A program made the position numbers and the translations under genes. From SIG607 sp045614505 (GTDB taxonomy: Bacteria > Bacillota > Clostridia > Oscillospirales > Acutalibacteraceae), in contig JAZLDA010000086.1 of the NCBI GenBank assembly GCA_045614505.1, forward strand, positions 1 to 64,000: DNA of 64,000 nt, read 5' to 3'. The notes below the pieces were generated by a model. That model made no database searches. It was not told where the DNA came from and saw only the letters and a program-made list of their open reading frames with translations. Of this stretch, positions 44,375-52,750 are shown piece by piece (positions within the stretch are counted from its first letter, which is position 1; the number at the start of each line of letters is the position of its first letter).

Positions 44375-44557
44375 TTAGTCTTCTACCTTAACTACCTGAC
44401 GGTCACCATAGTAACCGCAAGCACTGCAAAGGCGATGAGGACGCTTATACTCGCCGCAACGGGGACATTTAACCAGTGCAGGAGCAGAAATCTTCCATAA
44501 ATTATTACGTCTTTTGTCTCTTCTCGCTTTAGATGTTTTTCTCTTAGGTACTGCCAT
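44375..44557 (-). CDS. rpmF: 50S ribosomal protein L32
   Basis: 60 residues, MAVPKRKTSKARRDKRRNN at the start, with a four-cysteine zinc ribbon (CPRC...CSAC) in the middle and GYYGDRQVVKVED at the end: a zinc-binding (C+) L32. Follows the DUF177 gene by 29 bp, the classic YceD-rpmF pair. Confidence 0.97.
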   Translation of the reverse strand: MAVPKRKTSKARRDKRRNNLWKISAPALVKCPRCGEYKRPHRLCSACGYYGDRQVVKVED

Positions 44558-44586
44558 TTTAAATACAACTCCTTAATAATAAAAAG

Positions 44587-45090
44587 TTAATTTTCTTCTT
44601 TTAATAAATCCGCCAGAGCCTGCAGACGTGGGTCTATCTGTTTTGTTTCACAGTTACATTTTCCGTCATTCAGATTTTTACCGCATGAGGGACAAATGCC
44701 CTTACACTCACTTCGGCAAAGGTGCTTCATCGGAAAAGACACAATAACCTCGGTATAGACAAGCTCGTCCAAATCGAGCTTTAAGTCTTCAACCAAAATA
44801 ATGTCATCGTTATCAGTTCCGGCGATTTCGGGAGCCAAGGACTTTTCAAGCGTCACCTCGTGCTCGGTTTCGGTTGGTAGCCCGCACCTGTCACAAGGGG
44901 CCGAAAAGACATACACCATACTGATTGACAGTGTTACCAGTCCGGCTCTGTTTGTTACCTCTCCTGTCACCGTAACGGGCTTTTTGAGCGGATATTCACC
45001 CATATACTCAACATCGGAAAGATCAACAGAGTGTTCAATAGGAAGCGTATAATTCTCGGTAATAAACAGCTTTTTTAAATCAAGAATCAC
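44587..45090 (-). CDS. DUF177 (YceD-like) protein
   Basis: 167 residues from a GTG start at 45090, chosen because GGGAGGACT lies 7 nt upstream and the protein then begins with the family's usual MILDLKKLF. Upstream in-frame ATGs (45105, 45114) would include the SD itself in the coding region. Motifs are the CDRCGLPTE knuckle and a C-terminal CRSECKGICPSCGKNLNDGKCNC zinc-like cluster, then DPRLQALADLL. YceD proteins are linked to rRNA/50S metabolism and precede rpmF, as here. Confidence 0.9.
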   Translation of the reverse strand: MILDLKKLFITENYTLPIEHSVDLSDVEYMGEYPLKKPVTVTGEVTNRAGLVTLSISMVYVFSAPCDRCGLPTETEHEVTLEKSLAPEIAGTDNDDIILVEDLKLDLDELVYTEVIVSFPMKHLCRSECKGICPSCGKNLNDGKCNCETKQIDPRLQALADLLKEEN

Positions 45091-45183
45091 ACATAGTCCT
45101 CCCATCGTTGCCATAATATTATATCCAAAAGGGTAACTTTTGTCAATACCTAATTTAAAAACCAAAGAGAAAATATATTATTG

Positions 45184-45212
45184 TTGAAATTTCACCAAAA
45201 GAAGTATATAAT
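45184..45212 (+). promoter_or_regulatory. Near-consensus promoter of the GtrA gene
   Basis: TTGAAA (45184-45189), exactly 17-nt spacer, TATAAT (45207-45212). One of the strongest-looking sigma-A promoters in the window. Confidence 0.75.
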
Positions 45213-45250
45213 AGCTTTGTAAGTATCCACTATTTTGTATGGAGCGTTAT

Positions 45251-45670
45251 ATGACGAAGTTTAAAGATATAGCAAAAAAGGTTTTCTTCTTTTTCTTCAG
45301 CAAGAGATTTATGATATATACTCTTATCGGAGCATTCAACACCTTTAACTGTGTTATCTTCTCCACCCTCTTTGCTCAGTTTGTTCAGGAAAACCTTGCC
45401 TTTTCCATAGGCTATATGATAAGCCTTACAATATCATATATATTCAACAGCATATTTAATTTCAGGCGCAAGCTTTCTTTTTTGCGGTACAGCAAGTTTG
45501 TGGTTTCCTACATACCCAACTTTATTATTCAGAACATTGTTACCTTTATATTCTTTAACCTTATAGAAGTCCCCGAGGTAATTGCCTATATTGTGGCGGC
45601 AGTGCTGGGAACTCCCGTGACCTTCCTTTTCTTAAAGCTGTTTGCCTTTGCAGATAAAAATAAAGGCTGA
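45251..45670 (+). CDS. GtrA family membrane protein
   Basis: About 139 residues with four TM helices of the GtrA/DPMS domain: FMIYTLIGAFNTFNCVIFSTLFAQF, LAFSIGYMISLTISYIFNSIFNFRRKL, FVVSYIPNFIIQNIVTFIFF and VIAYIVAAVLGTPVTFLFLKLFAF. Members flip lipid-linked sugars or act with glycosyltransferases in cell-wall decoration; no partner is nearby. ATG 45251 is chosen over ATG 45239 because GGAGCG of the first codons is the likely SD. Confidence 0.87.
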   Translation: MTKFKDIAKKVFFFFFSKRFMIYTLIGAFNTFNCVIFSTLFAQFVQENLAFSIGYMISLTISYIFNSIFNFRRKLSFLRYSKFVVSYIPNFIIQNIVTFIFFNLIEVPEVIAYIVAAVLGTPVTFLFLKLFAFADKNKG

Positions 45671-45671
45671 C

Positions 45672-45696
45672 ATAAATAAATAAATAAATAAATAAG
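45672..45696. repeat. TAAA short tandem repeat
   Basis: About six units of ATAA/TAAA directly behind the GtrA stop codon, probably prone to slippage. It lies outside any gene. Confidence 0.85.
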
Positions 45697-45707
45697 TAAA
45701 ATTAACG

Positions 45708-45735
45708 GGGTTTTGATTGACAAAACCCCATTAAT
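45708..45735 (+). terminator. Terminator of the GtrA gene
   Basis: Stem GGGGTTTTG / CAAAACCCC with an ATTGA loop, followed by ATTAATTTATT. The T run is imperfect. Confidence 0.7.
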
Positions 45736-45780
45736 TTATTAAAATATGTAAAGTTTATAAAAATTTTTAAGGAGTGACTT

Positions 45781-46914
45781 TTGTTGGATTTTTTAGTAAA
45801 CACGTTTGGATTCCTTTGGGAATTCGCAAGTCAGATAACCTGGCAGCAAATTGTTATGTGGATTATCGGCGGAACTCTTGTTTTCCTTGCAATCAAAAAG
45901 GAAATGGAGCCCTCTCTGCTTCTTCCTATGGGATTCGGTACCATTCTTGTTAACTTTCCTCATTCTGCAGCAATAGGTGATGCGGCAGAGCCGGGATTCC
46001 TTACAACCCTCTTTAATGCAGGTATCTCTAATGAGCTCTTCCCGTTGCTTCTCTTTATCGGTATCGGTGCTATGATTGACTTCGGTCCCGTGCTTACTAA
46101 TCCTAAGCTTATGCTATTCGGCGCTGCAGCGCAGTTCGGTATCTTCTTCACCCTTTGCCTTGCAAGTGTTTTCTTCGCAGAAAACGATGCCGCTTCCATT
46201 GCTATTATCGGTGCGGCTGACGGTCCTACCTCTATAGTCGTTTCTCAGAAATTAAACTCCAACTATCAGGGTGCTATAATGGTTGCCGCTTATTCATATA
46301 TGGCGCTTGTGCCCATTATTCAGCCCCCCGTCATAAAGGCGCTTACCACTAAAAAAGAGCGTATGATTCGTATGCCTTATAAGCCTGCAAACGTTTCCAA
46401 AGCCACCAAGATTCTCTTCCCCATTGTTGTTACACTGATTTCTTGTATTATTGCTCCTTCTGCCGCTTCTCTTATCGGCTCTCTTATGTTCGGTAACCTT
46501 ATTAGAGAATGCGGAGTGCTGGATTCCCTTTCCGAGACTGCACAGAAGGTACTTGCAAACCTTATTACCATTTTACTCGGTATCAGCGTTGCGTCTCAGA
46601 TGGTTGCGGAAAAGTTCCTGCAGAAAGAAACCCTTCTTATCCTCGGTCTCGGACTTATTGCATTTATTTTCGACACCGCAGGCGGTGTACTTTTCGCCAA
46701 GTTCTTAAATCTCTTTATGAAGGAAAAAATCAATCCTATGATTGGTGCGGCAGGTATTTCTGCATTCCCTATGTCGGGCAGAATCGTTCACAAAATGGGA
46801 CTGAAAGAAGACCCTCAAAACTTCCTTCTTATGCATTCAATAGGCGTAAATGTTTCGGGTCAGATTGCCTCTGTTATTGCAGGCGCGCTTATCCTTAACT
46901 TCTTTATGGCCTGA
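45781..46914 (+). CDS. Na+-translocating decarboxylase beta subunit, orphan copy
   Basis: 377 residues, the usual length of OadB/GcdB/MmdB membrane subunits that couple decarboxylation of a carboxy-biotin carrier to Na+ export. Visible are MEPSLLLPMGFGTILVNFP, AMIDFGPVLTNPKLMLFGAAAQFGIF, the sodium-site motif IIGAADGPTSIVVSQKL (a Gly-to-Ala change relative to GGADGPT) and SYMALVPIIQPPVIKALTTKKERMI. The start is TTG (45781, SD AAGGAG). There are no alpha or biotin subunits here, only a tiny one-helix gene and then pyruvate kinase. It may share alpha and carrier with the operon at 50.6 kb or with genes elsewhere. Confidence 0.88.
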   Translation: MLDFLVNTFGFLWEFASQITWQQIVMWIIGGTLVFLAIKKEMEPSLLLPMGFGTILVNFPHSAAIGDAAEPGFLTTLFNAGISNELFPLLLFIGIGAMIDFGPVLTNPKLMLFGAAAQFGIFFTLCLASVFFAENDAASIAIIGAADGPTSIVVSQKLNSNYQGAIMVAAYSYMALVPIIQPPVIKALTTKKERMIRMPYKPANVSKATKILFPIVVTLISCIIAPSAASLIGSLMFGNLIRECGVLDSLSETAQKVLANLITILLGISVASQMVAEKFLQKETLLILGLGLIAFIFDTAGGVLFAKFLNLFMKEKINPMIGAAGISAFPMSGRIVHKMGLKEDPQNFLLMHSIGVNVSGQIASVIAGALILNFFMA

Positions 46915-46928
46915 TAGGAGGTAATAAT

Positions 46929-47069
46929 ATGAATTGGATGAAATTTGTTGAATATCTCCCGTATATGGGAAAGGGTATGCTGGCAATAATAATTGTAATA
47001 GGAATTATAATTCTCGTTACCGGCGGTCTAAATAAAATAATGAACAATATAATGAATAAGAAAAAATAA
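46929..47069 (+). CDS. 46-residue one-helix OadG-related small subunit
   Basis: Read directly from sequence: starts MNWMKFVEYLPYMGKGMLAI, then a single hydrophobic helix (about 17-32), then a Lys/Asn-rich tail LNKIMNNIMNKKK. It begins 14 bp behind the beta subunit stop with SD AGGAGGT. I recall short proteins of this type annotated as OadG-related small transporter subunits, which replace the larger gamma subunit. The small size is its only odd trait. Confidence 0.82.
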   Translation: MNWMKFVEYLPYMGKGMLAIIIVIGIIILVTGGLNKIMNNIMNKKK

Positions 47070-47073
47070 GCAT

Positions 47074-47104
47074 AAGTCGGCGGAAAAAATTTCCGCCGAC
47101 TTTG
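47074..47104 (+). terminator. Hairpin before pyk
   Basis: Strong 13-bp stem AAGTCGGCGGAAA / TTTCCGCCGACTT but with only a short T run. It may terminate or attenuate transcription between the small subunit gene and pyk. Confidence 0.65.
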
Positions 47105-47122
47105 TTATTAAGGAGATAAATT

Positions 47123-48535
47123 ATGAGAAAAACGAAAATAGTTTGCACAATCGGTCCTGCCTGCACCGACGAGAATGTACTAAGGGAAATGTGTCTGGCA
47201 GGTATGAATGTTGCGCGCCTTAACTTTTCCCACGGCACTCACTCAGACCATCAGCAAAGAATTGACCTTATTAAGAAAATAAGGGATGAACTTAATCTTC
47301 CTATAGCAATAATGCTGGACACAAAAGGCCCCGAATACCGTATTAAAACCTTCGAAGACGGTGAAATCTTTTTAAATGACGGAGATCCCTTTACCTTTAC
47401 GGCAGAAGATATTATAGGAAACGATAAAAAAGTAAGTGTCACATACAAAGGGCTTGTAAATGACCTTAAAACCGGTGATAAAATTCTTTTAAATAACGGT
47501 CTTCTTTCTTTTGTTGTAACAGAAATAAAGGGCAACGACATCATTTGCAAAACCCTTATAGGCGGTGTTTTGTCTAACCGCAAGAGTATGAGTTTCCCCG
47601 GAAAGGTATTAAAGCAGATATATCTTAGCGAACAGGACAAAAGCGATATTCTTTTCGGCATAAAGAACGATATTGACTTTATTTCTTGCTCCTTTGTATC
47701 CCGTAAACAGGACCTTATTGATGTCAAAGAATTTATAAAGGCAAACGGCGGAGATAATATCGGAATTATCGCAAAAATAGAAAATCAGGCAGGCATTGAC
47801 AATATTGAGGACATCTGCAGTGAGTGCGAAGGCATTATGATAGGCAGAGGCGATATGGGTGTAGAAATTCCCTTTGAGTCCCTCCCTGCAGTGCAAAAAC
47901 GTCTTATTACCAAATGCAGACTGCTTGGCAAGAGAATAATTACCGCCACCGAAATGCTGGAATCTATGATTCATAATCCCCGCCCCACCAGAGCCGAAAT
48001 TTCAGACGTTGCCAATGCTGTTTACGACGGTACCAGCGCTATAATGCTCTCGGGCGAAACCGCCGCAGGCAAATACCCTGTGCTCACAGTCAAAACGATG
48101 TCTGACATTGCAGAGCATACCGAAAATAATATACATTATGATAAGCGCTTCAAAAACAGTGCCTTCGAAATAAGAAACACCGTAGACGCCGTTTCTCACG
48201 CCACCTGCACAATGGCTATTGATATTGACGCTAAGGCTATTGTTGCCTGCTCCATTTCGGGTGCCACTGCACGAATGGTATCCCGCTTCCGTTCTCCTGT
48301 GGATATTGTGGGACTTACCACAAACGAAAAAACCTACCGAAAGCTCGCCCTTTCCTGGGGTGTTATACCTGCCAAATGTGAACTATACAATTCTACCGAC
48401 GTCCTTTTCTTTAATGCAAACCGCACCGCAAAGGATGTATTAGGACTTGAAAGTGGAGATAAAATCATCATTACAGGCGGTATTACAAACGGTTCTTCGG
48501 GAAATACCGACACCATTAAAATAGACACAATATAA
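47123..48535 (+). CDS. pyk: Pyruvate kinase
   Basis: 470 residues, the length of the short form without an extra phosphohistidine domain. Glycolytic enzyme converting PEP and ADP to pyruvate and ATP. Motifs: KIVCTIGPACTDENVLREMCLAGMNVARLNFSHG at the N-terminus, MLDTKGPEYRI, GIIAKIENQAGIDNIEDI (active-site Lys) and MIGRGDMGVEIPFESLPAVQK, then TEMLESMIHNPRPTRAEISDVANAVYDGTSAIMLSGETAAGKYP. Its end NGSSGNTDTIKIDTI fits. PEP and pyruvate link it to the oxaloacetate decarboxylase genes on both sides. Confidence 0.97.
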   Translation: MRKTKIVCTIGPACTDENVLREMCLAGMNVARLNFSHGTHSDHQQRIDLIKKIRDELNLPIAIMLDTKGPEYRIKTFEDGEIFLNDGDPFTFTAEDIIGNDKKVSVTYKGLVNDLKTGDKILLNNGLLSFVVTEIKGNDIICKTLIGGVLSNRKSMSFPGKVLKQIYLSEQDKSDILFGIKNDIDFISCSFVSRKQDLIDVKEFIKANGGDNIGIIAKIENQAGIDNIEDICSECEGIMIGRGDMGVEIPFESLPAVQKRLITKCRLLGKRIITATEMLESMIHNPRPTRAEISDVANAVYDGTSAIMLSGETAAGKYPVLTVKTMSDIAEHTENNIHYDKRFKNSAFEIRNTVDAVSHATCTMAIDIDAKAIVACSISGATARMVSRFRSPVDIVGLTTNEKTYRKLALSWGVIPAKCELYNSTDVLFFNANRTAKDVLGLESGDKIIITGGITNGSSGNTDTIKIDTI

Positions 48536-48538
48536 TTC

Positions 48539-48566
48539 AAAACGGTTCTTCGGAACCGTTTTATTT
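48539..48566 (+). terminator. Terminator of pyk
   Basis: Stem AAAACGGTTC / GAACCGTTTT with the stable TTCG tetraloop, followed by ATTTTG. Confidence 0.9.
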
Positions 48567-48627
48567 TGTGTCAGTCACTCTTTTTCTGAATAGTATGTAG
48601 AAGAATCATTCCATCTAAAAGAAAAGA

Positions 48628-50418
48628 GTGAAAAAAGTGATATATAAAAAAATAATTCTTATGGGCAACCCAAATGTGGGTAAAAGTACCCTTTTTAATA
48701 AACTGACCGGCAAAAAACAGCACACAGGAAACTGGGCGGGAAAAACCGTAGATACAGCTGTGGGCACATACAAGACCAAAATCACACGGTATTCGGTAAT
48801 TGACCTGCCCGGCATTTACTCCCTTTCTTTGCGTTCCCCCGAAGAAAAAATTGCAAAGGACTACCTTTTAAATGAAACCTATGACGCGGTGCTGGTAATA
48901 TGCGATGCAACCGATTTGTACCGCAATTTAAAGCTTGCTCTTGAAGTTATAAGTATCTGTCCAAGGGTAATTGTCTGTGTTAATATGCTTGATGAGGCGC
49001 AAAGAAAGGAAATATCCATTAATATAGACGGAATGAGCCGAGAGCTTGGCGTTCCGGTAATAGGCTGCAGTGCAAAAAAAGACGTGAGCGCGGTTAAAGA
49101 GTCTCTTTGCCTAATAGACAGTCTGCCCACGTCTACACCACACCTGCCCCACAGAGATGAGCTTATAAAAAAATACGTAACATATAATAAAAAGGATATA
49201 AATGAGAGAGACAAAAAAATCGATAAAATCCTCTGCGGCAAGTACACACGAATTCCCGTAATGATACTTTTTTTACTCATTATACTGTGGCTTACCGTAA
49301 GCGGTGCAAACTATCCTTCTAACCTTCTTTCAAAACTGCTTTTTTATATAGGAGATAAATTAGAACTATTAATGCTTTCCCTGAGCGCTCCTGCCTTTCT
49401 TATAGGCATTTTTGTTGACGGTGCGTATAACGTTTTGGCTCAGGTAGTATCGGTAATGCTGCCGCCTATGGCTATATTCTTCCCCCTTTTTGCACTTCTT
49501 GAGGAAAGTGGATTTTTACCCAGAATAGCCTATAATCTCGATTCCCATTTAACAAAATGCGGAGGCACGGGAAAGCAGGCTCTTACAATGTGTATGGGAC
49601 TTGGATGTAATGCCGTAGGTGTAATGAACTCCAGAATAATTCCGTCAAAAAAGCAACAGCTTATATCAATACTCACTAATTCCTTTATGCCCTGCAACGG
49701 CAGATTTCCCACTATAATACTGCTTATATCGGTGATACTGGGTGGCACCGCCTCTTCATTTCTTGGAGCGACACTGCTTACCTTTTTTATACTTCTTTCC
49801 ATAGTTGTCACCTTTGCGGTCACTTATTTTTTATCACGCACTCTAAAAGGAGAAAACATCTCACCAACCATAGAGTTGCCCACTTATCGAAAACCGGATA
49901 TTTTCAAAACTCTTGCTGATTCTTTTCTAAATAAAACACTTCACATTTTAGGCAGAGCGGCAGTTGTCGCCGCGCCCGCGGGAGCTATTCTTTGGCTAAT
50001 TAATAATATCCGTATAGGAGATGCATCACTCCTTTCCTGGTGCGCTTCATTCTTAGAGCCTTTAGGCAAACTTTTATGTATGGATTCCGTTATACTCATA
50101 GCCTTTATATTAGGTTCTCCTGCCAATGAAATAGTCCTGCCCATAGCAGTGATGATTTATATGGGAGCCGGCAGTATGAGCGGCATTGGAAACGAAGAAA
50201 TGAAGGCAATATTTATTAATAACGGTTGGGACGGATTTACAGCGCTTAGTGTGATATTCTTCTCCCTTTTCCACTGGCCCTGCACCACCACATTGCTTAC
50301 AATAAAAAAAGAAACCGACAGTCTAAAATACACCGCACTGGCGGTATTCATACCCACTGCCGTCGGCACAATACTCTGTCTTCTTCTGAATTTAATAAAG
50401 GTTATATATACCGGCTGA
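48628..50418 (+). CDS. feoB: FeoB-type ferrous iron transporter
   Basis: 596 residues, shorter than many FeoB proteins. The cytosolic G domain has G1 MGNPNVGKSTLFNKLTG, G3 DLPGIYSLS and G4 NMLDE; the membrane part carries LFALLEESGFLPRIAYNLD, GLGCNAVGVMNSRIIPSKKQQLISILTNSFMPCNGRFPTIILL and ILGSPANEIVLPI. It takes up Fe2+ under GTP control in anaerobes. No feoA is adjacent. The start is unclear: GTG 48628 or GTG 48637, neither with a strong SD. It follows the pyk terminator and has its own terminator. Confidence 0.9.
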   Translation: MKKVIYKKIILMGNPNVGKSTLFNKLTGKKQHTGNWAGKTVDTAVGTYKTKITRYSVIDLPGIYSLSLRSPEEKIAKDYLLNETYDAVLVICDATDLYRNLKLALEVISICPRVIVCVNMLDEAQRKEISINIDGMSRELGVPVIGCSAKKDVSAVKESLCLIDSLPTSTPHLPHRDELIKKYVTYNKKDINERDKKIDKILCGKYTRIPVMILFLLIILWLTVSGANYPSNLLSKLLFYIGDKLELLMLSLSAPAFLIGIFVDGAYNVLAQVVSVMLPPMAIFFPLFALLEESGFLPRIAYNLDSHLTKCGGTGKQALTMCMGLGCNAVGVMNSRIIPSKKQQLISILTNSFMPCNGRFPTIILLISVILGGTASSFLGATLLTFFILLSIVVTFAVTYFLSRTLKGENISPTIELPTYRKPDIFKTLADSFLNKTLHILGRAAVVAAPAGAILWLINNIRIGDASLLSWCASFLEPLGKLLCMDSVILIAFILGSPANEIVLPIAVMIYMGAGSMSGIGNEEMKAIFINNGWDGFTALSVIFFSLFHWPCTTTLLTIKKETDSLKYTALAVFIPTAVGTILCLLLNLIKVIYTG

Positions 50419-50437
50419 TATTTCAGTCGGTATTTTT
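50408..50437 (+). terminator. Terminator of feoB
   Basis: Stem ATACCGGCTGA / TCAGTCGGTAT (one G-U pair) followed by TTTT. It contains the feoB stop codon in its 5' arm. Confidence 0.8.
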
Positions 50438-50531
50438 ACATATAAGTAGTTGTTTTGCCAACAAAATAACCAATAATTTCATTTAATTTTGAATATTTTG
50501 ATAAATTTATAAAATATGGAAAAATTACTAT

Positions 50532-50560
50532 TGTTTATTGAACTAACTTTTAGTATAATA
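50532..50560 (+). promoter_or_regulatory. Promoter of the oxaloacetate decarboxylase operon
   Basis: TTGTTT (50532-50537), 17-nt spacer, TATAAT (50555-50560). It lies in a 214-bp very AT-rich gap (50419-50632) and leaves a leader of about 65 nt before oadG. Nothing else is recognisable in the gap. Confidence 0.6.
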
Positions 50561-50632
50561 ATATGGGTTAATTTGTATCTACTTTCAGTTATTTACTTTT
50601 AATTCAATATATTATATAGGAGGTAATCGAGT

Positions 50633-50908
50633 ATGAGCGATACATTATTCGTGTGTCTAATGGGCGTAGGCACCGTATTTGTTGGTCTGATTTGCATCAT
50701 AATCGTATGTAAGATAGTCAGCGGCATAATACGGCTTTCTGAAAAAGCACCTGCAAAAGAAACTGCAGCATCTTCTCCTGTTCCTGCCGCATTAAACACT
50801 GAAATTCCCGACAGACAGCGCCTTATCGCCGCTGTATCGGCAGCCATTGCCGAAGAACTCGGTACTGATGTTTCAGCACTGCGTATCACATCATTTAAAA
50901 AGATTTAA
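50633..50908 (+). CDS. oadG: Oxaloacetate decarboxylase gamma subunit
   Basis: 91 residues: one N-terminal TM helix (TLFVCLMGVGTVFVGLICIIIVCKIV), an Ala/Pro linker and a C-terminal helix (RLIAAVSAAIAEELGTDVSALRITSF) typical of OAD_gamma. It assembles the membrane beta subunit with the cytosolic alpha subunit. The first gene of a four-gene operon, SD AGGAGGT, 25 bp before the biotin carrier gene. Confidence 0.88.
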   Translation: MSDTLFVCLMGVGTVFVGLICIIIVCKIVSGIIRLSEKAPAKETAASSPVPAALNTEIPDRQRLIAAVSAAIAEELGTDVSALRITSFKKI

Positions 50909-50933
50909 TTCAAACCAAGAAAGGTGAAAAACA

Positions 50934-51302
50934 ATGAAAAAGTATAAAGTTAATGTAAACGGCACAGAATATGAAATCACTTTAGAAGTAGTTGACAGTG
51001 CTGATGTAGCTACTCCCGCTCCCGCTGCTGCTCCTGCACCTGCCGCAGCTCCTGCTCCCGCTCCTGCCGCTCCTGCCGCCACTGCTGAAGGCGAACAGGT
51101 TAACAGCCCCATGCCCGGCAACATACTTGCAGTTAACGTAAATGTAGGCGATACCGTTAAGGCCGGACAGGTTCTTATGATTTTAGAGGCTATGAAAATG
51201 GAAAATGAAATCATGGCAGGCGTTGACGGAAAAATCCTTTCTCTTAACGTTCAGAAGGGATCTACCGTTGAGACCGGAGCTCTTCTCTGTGTAATCGGTT
51301 AA
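50934..51302 (+). CDS. Biotin carrier protein of the decarboxylase
   Basis: 122 residues: MKKYKVNVNGTEYEITLEVVD, an Ala/Pro-rich flexible hinge (about 22-55) and a biotinyl domain with MPGNILAVNVNVGDTVKAGQVLMILEAMKMENEIMAG, where the Lys of EAMKMEN is biotinylated. It shuttles CO2 from the alpha subunit to the membrane pump. Separate from the alpha chain here, as in glutaconyl- and methylmalonyl-CoA decarboxylases. Confidence 0.94.
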   Translation: MKKYKVNVNGTEYEITLEVVDSADVATPAPAAAPAPAAAPAPAPAAPAATAEGEQVNSPMPGNILAVNVNVGDTVKAGQVLMILEAMKMENEIMAGVDGKILSLNVQKGSTVETGALLCVIG

Positions 51303-51323
51303 TCTCATTCGGAGGATAGACTG

Positions 51324-52736
51324 ATGAAAAATAAGTATTTAAAGGTTTTCCTTGCGGCAGTTCTTGCATTCGCCCTTGTTATTGCAGGCTTTAACGTATT
51401 TGCCGACAACGTAGACGGCACTAATACAGACGACACTTCTTCTACTGCTGTTATCGGCGGTGCAGACGAGCCTACCAATATGCTTGTAACAGACGAAAAG
51501 TCAGACGAAGAAATCAATCCCAAGGAAGCAATTAAAAATTTTCTGGGTGAAACAGGCTTCAAAGCCCTTTTCGGCAACCTTCACAAGGGAGCCGGCTCCT
51601 TTGCTGAATTCACCGCAAACTACGGATATCTGGTAATGATTCTCATTTCCTTTATCCTTTTGTATCTTGCTATTGCCAAGGGCTTCGAGCCTCTGCTCCT
51701 TCTCCCCATTGCCTTCGGTATGCTCCTTACCAATCTTCCCGGTGCAAATATGTTCCACGAGGCAATTTTTGCAGGCGGTCACATTAACTGGCCTGAGCTT
51801 GCCAATAACGGTGGTATTCTTGACTTCCTTTACCTTGGTGTTAAGCTTGGAGTTTATCCCTGTCTTATTTTCCTTGGCGTTGGTGCAATGACCGACTTCG
51901 GTCCCCTTATTGCTAATCCTAAGAGTCTTCTTTTAGGTGCTGCCGCACAGCTTGGTATTTTTGCTACCTACGCAATTGCCACCACCGATCTTTTAGGCTT
52001 CACAGCCAGAGAAGCCAGCTCCATCGGTATTATCGGCGGTGCCGACGGTCCTACCGCTATCTTTGTTACCAGTAAGTTAGCTCCTCACCTTTTAGGACCT
52101 ATTGCCGTTGCCGCTTATTCCTATATGGCTCTCGTTCCGGTAATTCAGCCTCCTATTATGAAGCTCCTCACCACCAAAAAAGAGCGCCAGATAGTTATGA
52201 AGCCTCTCCGTGAGGTTTCTAAGAAGGAAAAGATTATTTTCCCCATCGCTGTTACTCTATTCGTTGCACTTCTCGTTCCCTCTGCCGCTCCTCTGGTTGG
52301 ATGCCTTATGCTTGGTAACCTCTTCAAAGAAAGCGGTGTTGCAGACCGCCTTTCCAAGACTGCACAGAACGAGCTTATGAATATTGTTACCATTTTCCTC
52401 GGCGTAACAGTAGGCGCTACCGCCACTGCTAAAACCTTCCTTTCTATCGACACCTTAAAGATTATTGTGATCGGTGTTGCAGCATTTGCTGTAGGTTCTG
52501 CAGGCGGCGTAATTCTCGCTAAGATTATGAACTTGTTCCTGAGAAAGAACAAAATCAACCCTCTTATCGGTTCCGCGGGTGTTTCCGCCGTTCCTATGGC
52601 AGCCAGAGTTTCTCAGACTGTAGGACAGAAAGAAAACCCCAAGAATTTCCTTTTAATGCACGCTATGGGACCCAATGTTGCAGGTGTTATCGGCTCGGCT
52701 ATTGCCGCAGGCGTTCTCCTTGCACTGTTCGGTTAA
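51324..52736 (+). CDS. oadB: Na+-translocating decarboxylase beta subunit with N-terminal extension
   Basis: 470 residues, about 95 longer than its relatives. Residues 1-28 form a signal-like helix (KVFLAAVLAFALVIAGFNVFA); a hydrophilic stretch (28-68) contains IGGADEPTNMLVT (44-56); the conserved membrane domain starts about residue 100. The true sodium-site motif IIGGADGPTAIFVTSK is at 236-251, followed by SYMALVPVIQPPIMKLLTTKKERQI. The beta subunit decarboxylates carboxy-biotin and pumps Na+ out. It lies between the carrier and alpha genes with 14-21 bp gaps. The repeated motif in the extension is unusual. Confidence 0.93.
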   Translation: MKNKYLKVFLAAVLAFALVIAGFNVFADNVDGTNTDDTSSTAVIGGADEPTNMLVTDEKSDEEINPKEAIKNFLGETGFKALFGNLHKGAGSFAEFTANYGYLVMILISFILLYLAIAKGFEPLLLLPIAFGMLLTNLPGANMFHEAIFAGGHINWPELANNGGILDFLYLGVKLGVYPCLIFLGVGAMTDFGPLIANPKSLLLGAAAQLGIFATYAIATTDLLGFTAREASSIGIIGGADGPTAIFVTSKLAPHLLGPIAVAAYSYMALVPVIQPPIMKLLTTKKERQIVMKPLREVSKKEKIIFPIAVTLFVALLVPSAAPLVGCLMLGNLFKESGVADRLSKTAQNELMNIVTIFLGVTVGATATAKTFLSIDTLKIIVIGVAAFAVGSAGGVILAKIMNLFLRKNKINPLIGSAGVSAVPMAARVSQTVGQKENPKNFLLMHAMGPNVAGVIGSAIAAGVLLALFG

Positions 52737-52750
52737 TGGAGGTATAAACT

